NCBI GenBank assembly: GCA_035264765.1
Contig: DATFPQ010000200.1
Coordinates: forward strand, 1 to 24,517
Source: DATFPQ01 sp035264765
GTDB lineage: Bacteria > Actinomycetota > Actinomycetes > Actinomycetales > Angustibacteraceae
Length of the DNA stretch: 24,517 nucleotides
Reading direction: 5' to 3'
A program made the translations under genes and the position numbers. Position 1 is the first letter of the stretch. Every line of letters begins with the position of its first letter. The notes beneath the pieces were generated by a model. It saw only the letters and a list, made by a program, of their open reading frames with translations, was not told the origin of the DNA and searched no databases. Positions 13,855 through 20,794 of the stretch are shown piece by piece.

Positions 13855-14918
13855 CAGCGCCGGCCGTCGCGCGCGCCTGGCAGGTGGTGCGCCACGGCGA
13901 GCCGTTGGAGGCGCTGGAGCTGCGCGACGCGCCCGTGCCGGCGCCAGGGCCAGGCCGGCTGTTGGTCCGCGTGTCCGCCTGCGCGCTGAACTTCCCGGAC
14001 GTCCTGCTGGCCCGCGGGCAGTACCAGGTGCGCCCGGCGGTGCCGTTCACGCCAGGGATCGAGCTAGTTGGAATGGTTGCGGCCGTAGGGGACGGCGTGA
14101 CCGGGTTCGCGGTGGGCGACCGCGTGCTGGGGATGCCTGAGCTACCGCACGGCGCTCTTGCGGAGTTCGCCGTCACCGTCGCCGCGACAACCTTTGCAGC
14201 ACCGCCCGAGCTGGACGATGCTGAAGCCAGTGCACTGTACGTCGGCTACCAGACGGGGTGGTTCGGCCTGCACCGCCGCGCCCGGCTGCAGCGCGGCGAG
14301 ACGGTCGTCGTCCACGCCGCGGCGGGCGGCGTGGGCAGCGCCGCCGTGCAGCTGGGGCGCGCCGCGGAAGCTCGGGTGGTGGCGGTGGTGGGCGGTGCGG
14401 CCAAGGCCGACGTCGCCCGGGCCCTGGGCGCCGACGAGGTCGTGGACCGCCACGCGTGCTCGGACGTCGCGGGCCTCGTCACCGCTCTGAAGGCCGCTTG
14501 CGGACCCCGCGGCGCCGATGTCGTCTACGACCCGGTGGGCGGTGACGCGTTCGCGGCCTCGACGAAGGTCGTGGCGTTCGAGGGGAGGATCGTCGTGGTC
14601 GGCTTCACCAGCGGGACGATCCCGCAGGCCGCGACCAACCACCTGCTGGTCAAGAACTACGGCGTCCTGGGGCTGCACTGGGGCGCGTACCAGAGCGCCG
14701 CACCGCAGCTGGTCCGGAACGCGCAGCGGGAGATCGAGGGTCTGGTCCGCTCGGGGTCGGTGCGGCCACTGGTCTCCGAGCGGGTCGGGCTCCAGGACGT
14801 CCCGCAGGCGTTGCAGCGGCTGGCATCCGGGCGGACGACGGGCCGCGTCGTCGTGCGGGTCGCAGGAGCTGCGGAAGGACACGGAAAGGGGCACGGAAAG
14901 GGGGCAAGCCGTGGCTGA
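13851..14918 (+). CDS. NADPH:quinone oxidoreductase-family MDR reductase
   Basis: A 355-residue zinc-free medium-chain reductase. The N-terminal GroES-like domain has ALNFPDVLLARGQY (45-58), and the Rossmann domain has HAAAGGVGSAAVQLG (155-169), typical of the quinone oxidoreductase branch. Structural zinc cysteines are absent. ATG overlaps the preceding SDR stop (ATGA), and its own stop overlaps the next SDR by 8 bp. The C-terminus carries an unusual GHGKGHGKG tail made by a 12-bp tandem repeat in the DNA. Codon choice around 14060-14240 has more A and T at third positions than the neighbours. Many such proteins reduce quinones or enals; here an enoyl or keto group of a pathway intermediate is plausible but unproved. 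Confidence 0.92.
   Translation: MTAPAVARAWQVVRHGEPLEALELRDAPVPAPGPGRLLVRVSACALNFPDVLLARGQYQVRPAVPFTPGIELVGMVAAVGDGVTGFAVGDRVLGMPELPHGALAEFAVTVAATTFAAPPELDDAEASALYVGYQTGWFGLHRRARLQRGETVVVHAAAGGVGSAAVQLGRAAEARVVAVVGGAAKADVARALGADEVVDRHACSDVAGLVTALKAACGPRGADVVYDPVGGDAFAASTKVVAFEGRIVVVGFTSGTIPQAATNHLLVKNYGVLGLHWGAYQSAAPQLVRNAQREIEGLVRSGSVRPLVSERVGLQDVPQALQRLASGRTTGRVVVRVAGAAEGHGKGHGKGASRG
14881..14904. repeat. 12-bp tandem repeat in the 3' end of the MDR gene
   Basis: ACGGAAAGGGGC is followed directly by ACGGAAAGGGGG. It encodes the HGKG repeat at the MDR C-terminus, and the second purine-rich copy lies 6 nt before the GTG of the next gene, where it may serve as the ribosome site. Confidence 0.85.
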
Positions 14919-15702
14919 GCCGCTGCACCTGCCGGGCGCCGGTGTGGTCGTGACCGGGGGTGCGTCGGGGATCGGCGCCGAGCTGGCTCGCCGTTTCGCC
15001 GCCGCAGGCGCCCGCGTGGTCGTCAACGACCTGAACGCCTCTGCCGCCACGCGGGTTGCCGAGCAGATCGGCGGCCTGGCCCTGCCCGGCAACGCCGCCG
15101 GCGCCGACGCGGTGCTCGAGCTCGTCGGCGCGGCGCGCGCCCACCTCGGGGAGATCGACCTGTTCTGCGCCAACGCCGGCGTCGCGCCACCGGGCGGGGT
15201 GGAGGGACCCTACGCGGCCACGTCCGAGGGCTGGGCACAGGCGCTGGAGGTCAACGTGCTTGCGCACGTCCGTGCCGCCGAGGCCCTACTACCGGCCTGG
15301 TTGGAGCGGGGACGCGGGCACCTGCTCGTGACCGCCTCGGCGGCCGGGCTGCTCACCATGCTCGGCAGCGCGCCGTACGCCGTGAGCAAGCACGCCGCGG
15401 TCGCGTTCGCGGAGTGGCTGCGGGCGACGTACGAGCACCGGGGGATCGTGGTGCAGGCCTTGTGCCCGCAGGGCGTCCGTACGCCGATGCTCCGCCGCAC
15501 CGGGCGGCTCGGGCAGGTCCTGCTGGCGCCGGACGCCGTGGACGTGTCCGTGGTCGGCGACGCAGTGCTCGACGCCCTCCGGACCGGGCAGTTCCTGGTG
15601 CTGCCCCACCCCGAGGTCGCCGACTACGTCCGGGGCAAGGCCGAGGACCCCGACGCATGGTTGTCGGGCATGAACCGGCTGCAGCAGCGACTGGAGGGCT
15701 AG
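14911..15702 (+). CDS. Short-chain dehydrogenase/reductase, last gene of the acyl-CoA operon
   Basis: A 263-residue classical SDR with cofactor loop TGGASGIG (15-22), Asp40 at the end of the second strand (VVVNDLN, suggesting NAD), NAG at 88-90, Ser143, and Tyr156/Lys160 in YAVSK. GTG 14911 overlaps the MDR stop by 8 bp with the purine-rich repeat as ribosome site; the longer open frame upstream is a shadow of the MDR gene. It is only distantly like the first SDR (TGASRGIG type, NADP-like), so the two probably act on different intermediates rather than being a recent duplication. It closes the operon; a weak hairpin follows about 40 bp later. Confidence 0.93.
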   Translation: MAEPLHLPGAGVVVTGGASGIGAELARRFAAAGARVVVNDLNASAATRVAEQIGGLALPGNAAGADAVLELVGAARAHLGEIDLFCANAGVAPPGGVEGPYAATSEGWAQALEVNVLAHVRAAEALLPAWLERGRGHLLVTASAAGLLTMLGSAPYAVSKHAAVAFAEWLRATYEHRGIVVQALCPQGVRTPMLRRTGRLGQVLLAPDAVDVSVVGDAVLDALRTGQFLVLPHPEVADYVRGKAEDPDAWLSGMNRLQQRLEG

Positions 15703-15744
15703 CGTCCCGGCGTCCGCTGCGATGGTGAGGTCCCTGCGGCGACC

Positions 15745-15761
15745 AGGACGTCGAGTCCTTT
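15745..15761 (+). terminator. Weak hairpin after the acyl-CoA operon
   Basis: AGGAC (15745-15749) pairs with GTCCT (15755-15759) around GTCGA and is followed by two more T residues. An alternative longer-loop pairing joins GGACG at 15746-15750 with CGTCC at 15767-15771. The stem is only five pairs. Confidence 0.3.
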
Positions 15762-15786
15762 CGGGGCGTCCGTAACACCGTGTTGA

Positions 15787-15799
15787 GGAACGTGGTTCC
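15787..15799. promoter_or_regulatory. 13-bp palindrome upstream of the GH26-like gene
   Basis: GGAACGTGGTTCC is a perfect 5-bp dyad around GTG, 81 bp before the glycosidase start, and could be an operator. GGAAC also resembles an ECF-sigma -35 element, but no matching CGTT -10 follows at the right distance. The rest of the 178-bp gap shows no further clear signal. Confidence 0.3.
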
Positions 15800-15880
15800 G
15801 CAGGCTCGGGAGCTCAAGTGCCGGGCGGGCTGGGCCGATGCATGGCTCAGTCCGCATCGCCACCTGCTCCGAGGAACCTC

Positions 15881-17011
15881 ATGCGTCCCCGCAGTTCTGT
15901 CTCAACGAGATCCCCCCGTGTGCTCACCTCGGTGCGCCGAGCCTGCCGCTTCGTCTTGCCGGCGCTGCTCGGGGCATCGCTGCTACCCGCCGCGGCAACG
16001 GCGTCGCTCGGGCAGCGGGACGCCGGGTCCGAGCTTCCCCGGACCCAGAACGTCTCCGTGTCCGCCGCGACCTCAACGCTGCCGAGCCGCCCGATGGCCG
16101 GCCTGTACTCGGGACCAGGCATACGAACCGCCGGCGCGGCCGACGCCTTCGCGGCCACGACGGGGCTGCGGCTCGGGACCCTGCTCGACTTCCCGCCCGA
16201 GTCCACGTGGACCGGGCACACCGGGCTGACCGGTCCGAGCTGGCTGCTCGAGCCCTACCGTGGTCGACCGGAGCGGCTGGAGTACTCGCTGCCGATGCTG
16301 CCCGCCGTGGCGGGGACGACGCTCGCCGCCTGCGCGGCGGGAGCCTACGACACGTACTGGGCCGAGACGGGCCGCAACCTCGTCGCCTACGGTCAGCAGG
16401 ACGCCATCGTCCGCCCCGGTTGGGAGATGAACGCGAACTGGTACCGCTGGTCGGCCACCGGGCGGACCAGCGACTACATCGGGTGCTTCCGCCGAATCGT
16501 CACGAAGATGCGGGCGACCACGGGTTCCTCCTTCTCGTTCGACTGGAACGTCAACATCGGCAGCTCACCGTTCCCGGCTGAGCGCGCCTACCCGGGCGAC
16601 CAGTACGTCGACTACGTGGGTGTGGACGTCTACGACACCTCCTGGACCTGGTACCCCACGCCCCAGGGGACGTCGTTGGCCACCGCGCGCAACAACGCCT
16701 GGAACTGGATCCTCAAGGGCGACCATGGCCTGACCTTCTGGCGCGACTTCGCGCTCGCCCACGGCAAGCCCCTGGCCGTGCCGGAGTGGGGCCTGACCGT
16801 CCGCACCGACGGTCACGGGGGAGGCGACAACCCGCTGTTCGTGACGAACATGCTGAAGTTCATGGCCGACCCTGCCAACCGGGTCGCCTACTGGCACTAC
16901 TTCAACTTCGACGCCGGGTCGGTGAAGCACAACATGACGTCGACCACGACACCCTTCGTCCAGGCTGGTGCCACCTTCCGGTCGATGGCGCCCGCGCTGA
17001 CCGCCAGCTGA
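15881..17011 (+). CDS. Secreted glycoside hydrolase, GH26-like (beta-mannanase fold)
   Basis: A 376-residue exported enzyme. The N-terminus is basic (MRPRSSVSTRSPR...RR), followed by the hydrophobic segment FVLPALLGASLLPAAATA, a signal peptide. The catalytic domain shows RPGWEMNANWYRW with Glu182 as likely acid/base, and VPEWGL with Glu302 as likely nucleophile, in the spacing of clan GH-A GH26 enzymes. GH26 members cut beta-1,4-mannan, and some cut mixed-linkage glucan or beta-1,3-xylan. ATG 15881 is chosen because GAGG lies six bases upstream; in-frame ATGs at 15818 and 15842 lack one and would place about 20 extra residues before the signal peptide. It converges on the polysaccharide operon and may trim or release its product. 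Confidence 0.85.
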   Translation: MRPRSSVSTRSPRVLTSVRRACRFVLPALLGASLLPAAATASLGQRDAGSELPRTQNVSVSAATSTLPSRPMAGLYSGPGIRTAGAADAFAATTGLRLGTLLDFPPESTWTGHTGLTGPSWLLEPYRGRPERLEYSLPMLPAVAGTTLAACAAGAYDTYWAETGRNLVAYGQQDAIVRPGWEMNANWYRWSATGRTSDYIGCFRRIVTKMRATTGSSFSFDWNVNIGSSPFPAERAYPGDQYVDYVGVDVYDTSWTWYPTPQGTSLATARNNAWNWILKGDHGLTFWRDFALAHGKPLAVPEWGLTVRTDGHGGGDNPLFVTNMLKFMADPANRVAYWHYFNFDAGSVKHNMTSTTTPFVQAGATFRSMAPALTAS

Positions 17012-17051
17012 GCGAGGTCTGGGAGGTGCAACTGCCGGGGCTGCTCAGGGG

Positions 17052-19202
17052 TCACAGCCTCAGGGCACGTTGCAGCACCGGCGCCAACCAAGCGGAGTAG
17101 CTCGTGCTGAGGTGTTGCTCGTCGCGGTACACGAGAAGGTTGCCGACGACCGTCGGACATTGCCGCGCACCGCACAGCCACGGGACGGGATCGACGACCT
17201 CCGCACCGGCCGCGCGAGCCGCCGAGGCCTGCGCGTTCCGGCGCGCGAGGGGCTCCACGCCGCCGGCCCGGTAGAAGCTGCACGCACTCGCGTCCTCCAA
17301 GTGCTCGGCGAGGCACTGAGGCACTGCTCGTCCGGGGAGGACCGAGTCGCTCAGCACCGCGACTCGGGTGCCCGTCGACCGCAGCGCCCGAACGGTTCTC
17401 GCAGTCCCTGCCGCCCAGGCGGTGTCGAACCCGGCACTGTCCCCATACATCCCGTGAGCCGCGACTCCGGTGAGGGTCGTCAACACCACGAGCCGGGGTC
17501 TGACAGCTCGAATCCTGGCGATGGCGTCACGGCGCCAGACGTCGCACTCCTTGTATGCGCGCCGCAGCGTCTGGTTCCAGATCGTCAAGGACATGGGGGT
17601 GCAGGACGACTTGGTGACGTTCAGCAGTCGGTATCCGCGCTTGCTGGCGACGGCTTCGAGTCCTGGAAACCACTGCAGCGCATGGGAGTCGCCGAACAGG
17701 ACGATCGTCCGCGTGGCGGATGCGTCGCCGTAGGCGCACATCCTCCGAGCGGTCGTTACGCGGAAGTCGGCGTGGCACGAGCTCCGCTGTGGCTCTGGTA
17801 GCGACCTGACGGCCTGAACCGCTGTGAGCGGCGGGCTCAGGTTGGCCGGTACGGGCCCCGCGGAAAGCGCGGAGGCGACGGCGGCGTCGACTACCCGCTC
17901 CGGCGTGACCCGCGAGGAGAGCTGCGCGACCTGGACCTGGGTGCCTCGGCCGGTGGGGTCGGGCAGTGCGGTGACCACAGCCACCACCGTGGCGGCGACC
18001 GCACCACTGGCGACCAGCCCCACGCCGATGCCACGCCACGGCAACCGGACCGGCCAGGAGGCTGAGCGGACAGGCCGCTCCACCCAGCGGTGCGTCAGCG
18101 CGGCCAGACCCAGGGCCAGCAGGGAGGCCAGCACTCGCGCCCGTGGCGAGAGCTCGTATCCCGTCAACGCCGGCGCCAGGAGAAGCACCGGCCAGTGCCA
18201 CAGGTACCACCCGTACGACAACGATCCGACGAGCTGCATGGTCGGTCGGCTCAGCAGCACCGACGCACCGCCCACGGGTTGGCGGCATCCGGCGCCGATG
18301 ACCAGGACGGCCCCGATGACAGGGACGACCGCAGCCAGCCCGGGGAAGGGCGTGGTGCCGTCGTAGGCCGCGATGGACAGCACGATCATCGTGAGGCCGG
18401 ACCAGGTGAGGGTGGCTGCGCGGCCGCCGCCCAGCCGCCCCAGACGCTCGGCAGCCACCGCGACCATGGCGCCGGCTGCAAGCTCCCACGCGCGCGCGTG
18501 CAGCCCGAAGTAGGCCCATGGCTGGTCGCGTGCGGTCATGACCACCGACACGGCGAGCGACACCACGACAGCCGCCAGCACGAGCCCGGAGAGTCGTCGG
18601 CGCAAGGTCGAGACGTCGCCGACCCGGCCGGCCGTCCCGGCCGTGACGGTCAGCAGCAGCGGCCAGGCGAGGTAGAACTGCTCCTCCAGGCCCAGGGACC
18701 AGTAGTGCTGCAGGGCAGAGGGTGCCGCTGTCGCGGTCAGGTAGTCCGAACCCAGCTCCGCCAGCCGCCAGTTCAGCCCGTATGCGGCGGCGGCAAGAGC
18801 ATCGAGCGCCAGGGACTTGGCCCGAAGCGGGTCGAGTACCAGAACGCCCACCGCCACGGTGACGGCGAGCACGACCAAGGACAGCGGGAGCAGCCGCCGC
18901 ACCCTTGCCGCGTAGAAGCGCGCGAAGTGGATCCGGCCTCGGTTCTCGAGCTCGCGGACGAGCTGCCGGGTGATCAGGAAGCCGGAGATGACGAAGAAAA
19001 CGTCGACACCGACGTACCCCCCGGCGGCGAAGGGAAGGCCGGCGTGATAGCCGATGACCGCCAGGATGGCAACGGCGCGGAGCCCCTCGATGTCGGACCG
19101 GAACGAGCGGCTTCGGTGTCGCCCAGGTCGCGGGGATACCGTCGCCGTGGGGCGTGGCTCGACGGGACGCTGGCTGACCGGAACCTGGTCGAGGGTCGTC
19201 AT
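17052..19202 (-). CDS. Acyltransferase-3/SGNH polysaccharide O-acyltransferase
   Basis: A 716-residue two-part protein. Residues about 35-400 form an acyltransferase-3 membrane domain of about ten helices with RSDIEGLRAVAILAVIGYH (catalytic-type His53), GYVGVDVFFVISGFLITR (62-79) and LEEQFYLAWP. The C-terminal part is an extracytoplasmic SGNH domain with GDSH (504-507, Ser506) and DEQH (Asp694, His697), completing a Ser-Asp-His triad. Such OafA-type fusions carry acetyl or other acyl groups across the membrane and place them on glycans. ATG 19202 overlaps the upstream gene's TGA (ATGA); the longer frame upstream is a shadow. As last gene of the operon, it probably decorates the polysaccharide made by the GT2. 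Acyl donor and acceptor are inferred. Confidence 0.93.
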   Translation of the reverse strand: MTTLDQVPVSQRPVEPRPTATVSPRPGRHRSRSFRSDIEGLRAVAILAVIGYHAGLPFAAGGYVGVDVFFVISGFLITRQLVRELENRGRIHFARFYAARVRRLLPLSLVVLAVTVAVGVLVLDPLRAKSLALDALAAAAYGLNWRLAELGSDYLTATAAPSALQHYWSLGLEEQFYLAWPLLLTVTAGTAGRVGDVSTLRRRLSGLVLAAVVVSLAVSVVMTARDQPWAYFGLHARAWELAAGAMVAVAAERLGRLGGGRAATLTWSGLTMIVLSIAAYDGTTPFPGLAAVVPVIGAVLVIGAGCRQPVGGASVLLSRPTMQLVGSLSYGWYLWHWPVLLLAPALTGYELSPRARVLASLLALGLAALTHRWVERPVRSASWPVRLPWRGIGVGLVASGAVAATVVAVVTALPDPTGRGTQVQVAQLSSRVTPERVVDAAVASALSAGPVPANLSPPLTAVQAVRSLPEPQRSSCHADFRVTTARRMCAYGDASATRTIVLFGDSHALQWFPGLEAVASKRGYRLLNVTKSSCTPMSLTIWNQTLRRAYKECDVWRRDAIARIRAVRPRLVVLTTLTGVAAHGMYGDSAGFDTAWAAGTARTVRALRSTGTRVAVLSDSVLPGRAVPQCLAEHLEDASACSFYRAGGVEPLARRNAQASAARAAGAEVVDPVPWLCGARQCPTVVGNLLVYRDEQHLSTSYSAWLAPVLQRALRL

Positions 19203-20794
19203 GTCCCACCCGTCTCGGCAGGCGGGCCGGCGGCACTCGCGGAGGCCTTCGCGCCTGGCTGGAGAACCACGGAGCGCGGGGCGAACACGAGCCACTCTCC
19301 GACCTTGCGGCCGCGCAGGTAGCGCGGGACCTTGGCCTTGATGTTGTAGTACCGGTCGCGGCGCGGGGACGTCATGAGCTGCATCAGGTACGCACCGTTG
19401 TCGGTCCGCGAGCTCAGGTAGACCGTGCCGAAGTAGTGGAGCCGGACCGCGTCGGCATAGGCGGCCGTTCCGGTCTTGCCGTTGAAGCGGAACGAGTACG
19501 TGTCGGCCCACTGGTGAGGCCCGATCAGCTTTCGCAGCGCATATCGCTGCGGCGAGGGCTGTTCCCCGAGTATCGGCTGTCCCGGCTGGGCCTGGGCCAG
19601 TGCCGTGAGGACCGGCGTCAAGGGTCGCTCGTCAACCCACCCGGTAGCCATGGTGTTCGCCTGGCGCACGCCTACGACCGCGAGGCAGGCGATCGCCGCG
19701 ATGACCGGCCACACCAGAATTTCCCGTCGGGCGCGCAGGATCCGCGCCAGCAGGTCGCCGGCGAGTGGTGCGGCGAAGACCATGCCGAACGCCGTGTGCT
19801 TGCCGAGCGACGTCGCCTCACCCAGGCGGATCTGCTGTGCTGGTCCGACGACTGCGGCCGCGAGGAGCACGCCGCACAAGATCCACTGGCGCCGCATGCG
19901 CAGCAGACCGCCGAGGAGCGCGAGGCCCACGATCGGACCAGTCCACCGGACGACCTGTGCGATGAGCTGCTCGCGCGGCAGGTGCTGGATGATGTCCCGT
20001 TGCAGCGTCGTCTGCAGGATCCCGGCGACGAGGTCGCGCCCCCAGATCTGGATCACGAAGAACGCTACCCCCAGCGCGCTGGCGCCGATGAAGACCGCTC
20101 TGCGCAAAGCCGTCCAACGCAGCGACGGCCACGCGACGATGGTGGCGATGGCTGCGACGAAGGGTATGTACACCGCACCGGCGTACTTGGTGAGGGCGGC
20201 GAAGGCCAGCAACAGCCCCACACCGGGCGCCCACAGCAGCTCGTTGTCCTGGGCGCTGTAGACGGCGAACCACGCGCCGATCGCAACCAGCATCATCATC
20301 ATCGCGTCGTAGGTGGCCAGGTGGGACTGGAAGATGACGCCAGGCGCCAGCGCGAAGACGAGTGCGGCCAGCACAGCCGCCGCCCGGCCGAACAGTCGTC
20401 GAGTCATCCCATGGACGGCGACCGTGGTGACCATGACCGAGACAACGCTGATCGACCGCGCCGCCTGCAGACCCCCCAGGCTGTCGGCGATCGCGGCGAT
20501 CGGCGGATAGATCCCCGGGGCACCGGAGAAGTAGGAGCCGGGAAACTCCTGGAGGAACGCACCGTTCAGGAGGTGGTCCAGCATCCGGTGACCCATGTAC
20601 ACGTAGAGGCCTTCGTCTTCGAAGGCGGAGACGTTCGGGCCGGGACGCCAGGCCAGGACCACCTCGACGGCGCAGATGACGAGCAAGCACAGTCGGTTGA
20701 CCGGGAGCAGCACGACCCGGGTGCCATCTCGGGGGACGGCCCGGCCGTCGACGTGCGCTGCGGCTGACGGCGCGACGGCGATCGTCGCGGTCAT
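19199..20794 (-). CDS. GT-C glycosyltransferase, ArnT/PMT-like (GT39/GT83 superfamily)
   Basis: A 531-residue membrane protein with roughly 11-12 helices. The first extracytoplasmic loop has FEDEGLYVYMGHRML (58-72), whose acidic pair matches the catalytic/metal Asp-Glu of lipid-phosphate-sugar transferases. Later loops have HLATYDAMMMM and LTKYAG, typical of the ArnT/PMT group. The last about 110 residues form a soluble outer domain. These enzymes take a sugar from a polyprenyl-phosphate carrier outside the membrane and add it to lipid, protein or polysaccharide. It is fused by ATGA overlaps to the GT2 upstream and the acyltransferase downstream, so a side-chain or primer sugar for the same polymer is the natural reading. 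Sugar and acceptor are unknown. Confidence 0.88.
   Translation of the reverse strand: MTATIAVAPSAAAHVDGRAVPRDGTRVVLLPVNRLCLLVICAVEVVLAWRPGPNVSAFEDEGLYVYMGHRMLDHLLNGAFLQEFPGSYFSGAPGIYPPIAAIADSLGGLQAARSISVVSVMVTTVAVHGMTRRLFGRAAAVLAALVFALAPGVIFQSHLATYDAMMMMLVAIGAWFAVYSAQDNELLWAPGVGLLLAFAALTKYAGAVYIPFVAAIATIVAWPSLRWTALRRAVFIGASALGVAFFVIQIWGRDLVAGILQTTLQRDIIQHLPREQLIAQVVRWTGPIVGLALLGGLLRMRRQWILCGVLLAAAVVGPAQQIRLGEATSLGKHTAFGMVFAAPLAGDLLARILRARREILVWPVIAAIACLAVVGVRQANTMATGWVDERPLTPVLTALAQAQPGQPILGEQPSPQRYALRKLIGPHQWADTYSFRFNGKTGTAAYADAVRLHYFGTVYLSSRTDNGAYLMQLMTSPRRDRYYNIKAKVPRYLRGRKVGEWLVFAPRSVVLQPGAKASASAAGPPAETGGT

Noticed and set aside
15787..15791. ECF-sigma promoter starting with GGAAC
   Set aside because: No CGTT-like -10 occurs 16-17 bp downstream; the GGAAC is better explained as half of a palindrome.
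17012..17051. Terminator between the GH26-like gene and the acyltransferase gene
   Set aside because: Only a five-pair GGCTG/CAGCC stem with an 11-nt loop can be drawn near 17040; too weak to call.
19203..19511. Extension of the acyltransferase upstream of ATG 19202
   Set aside because: The extension overlaps about 310 bp of the GT-C gene, reads as Arg/Pro-rich shadow sequence, and the ATGA junction at 19199-19202 is a standard coupled start.
19436..20767. 443-residue plus-strand frame opposite the GT-C transferase
   Set aside because: It is highly charged and low in complexity, with no recognisable fold; the minus strand encodes a coherent multi-helix transferase.
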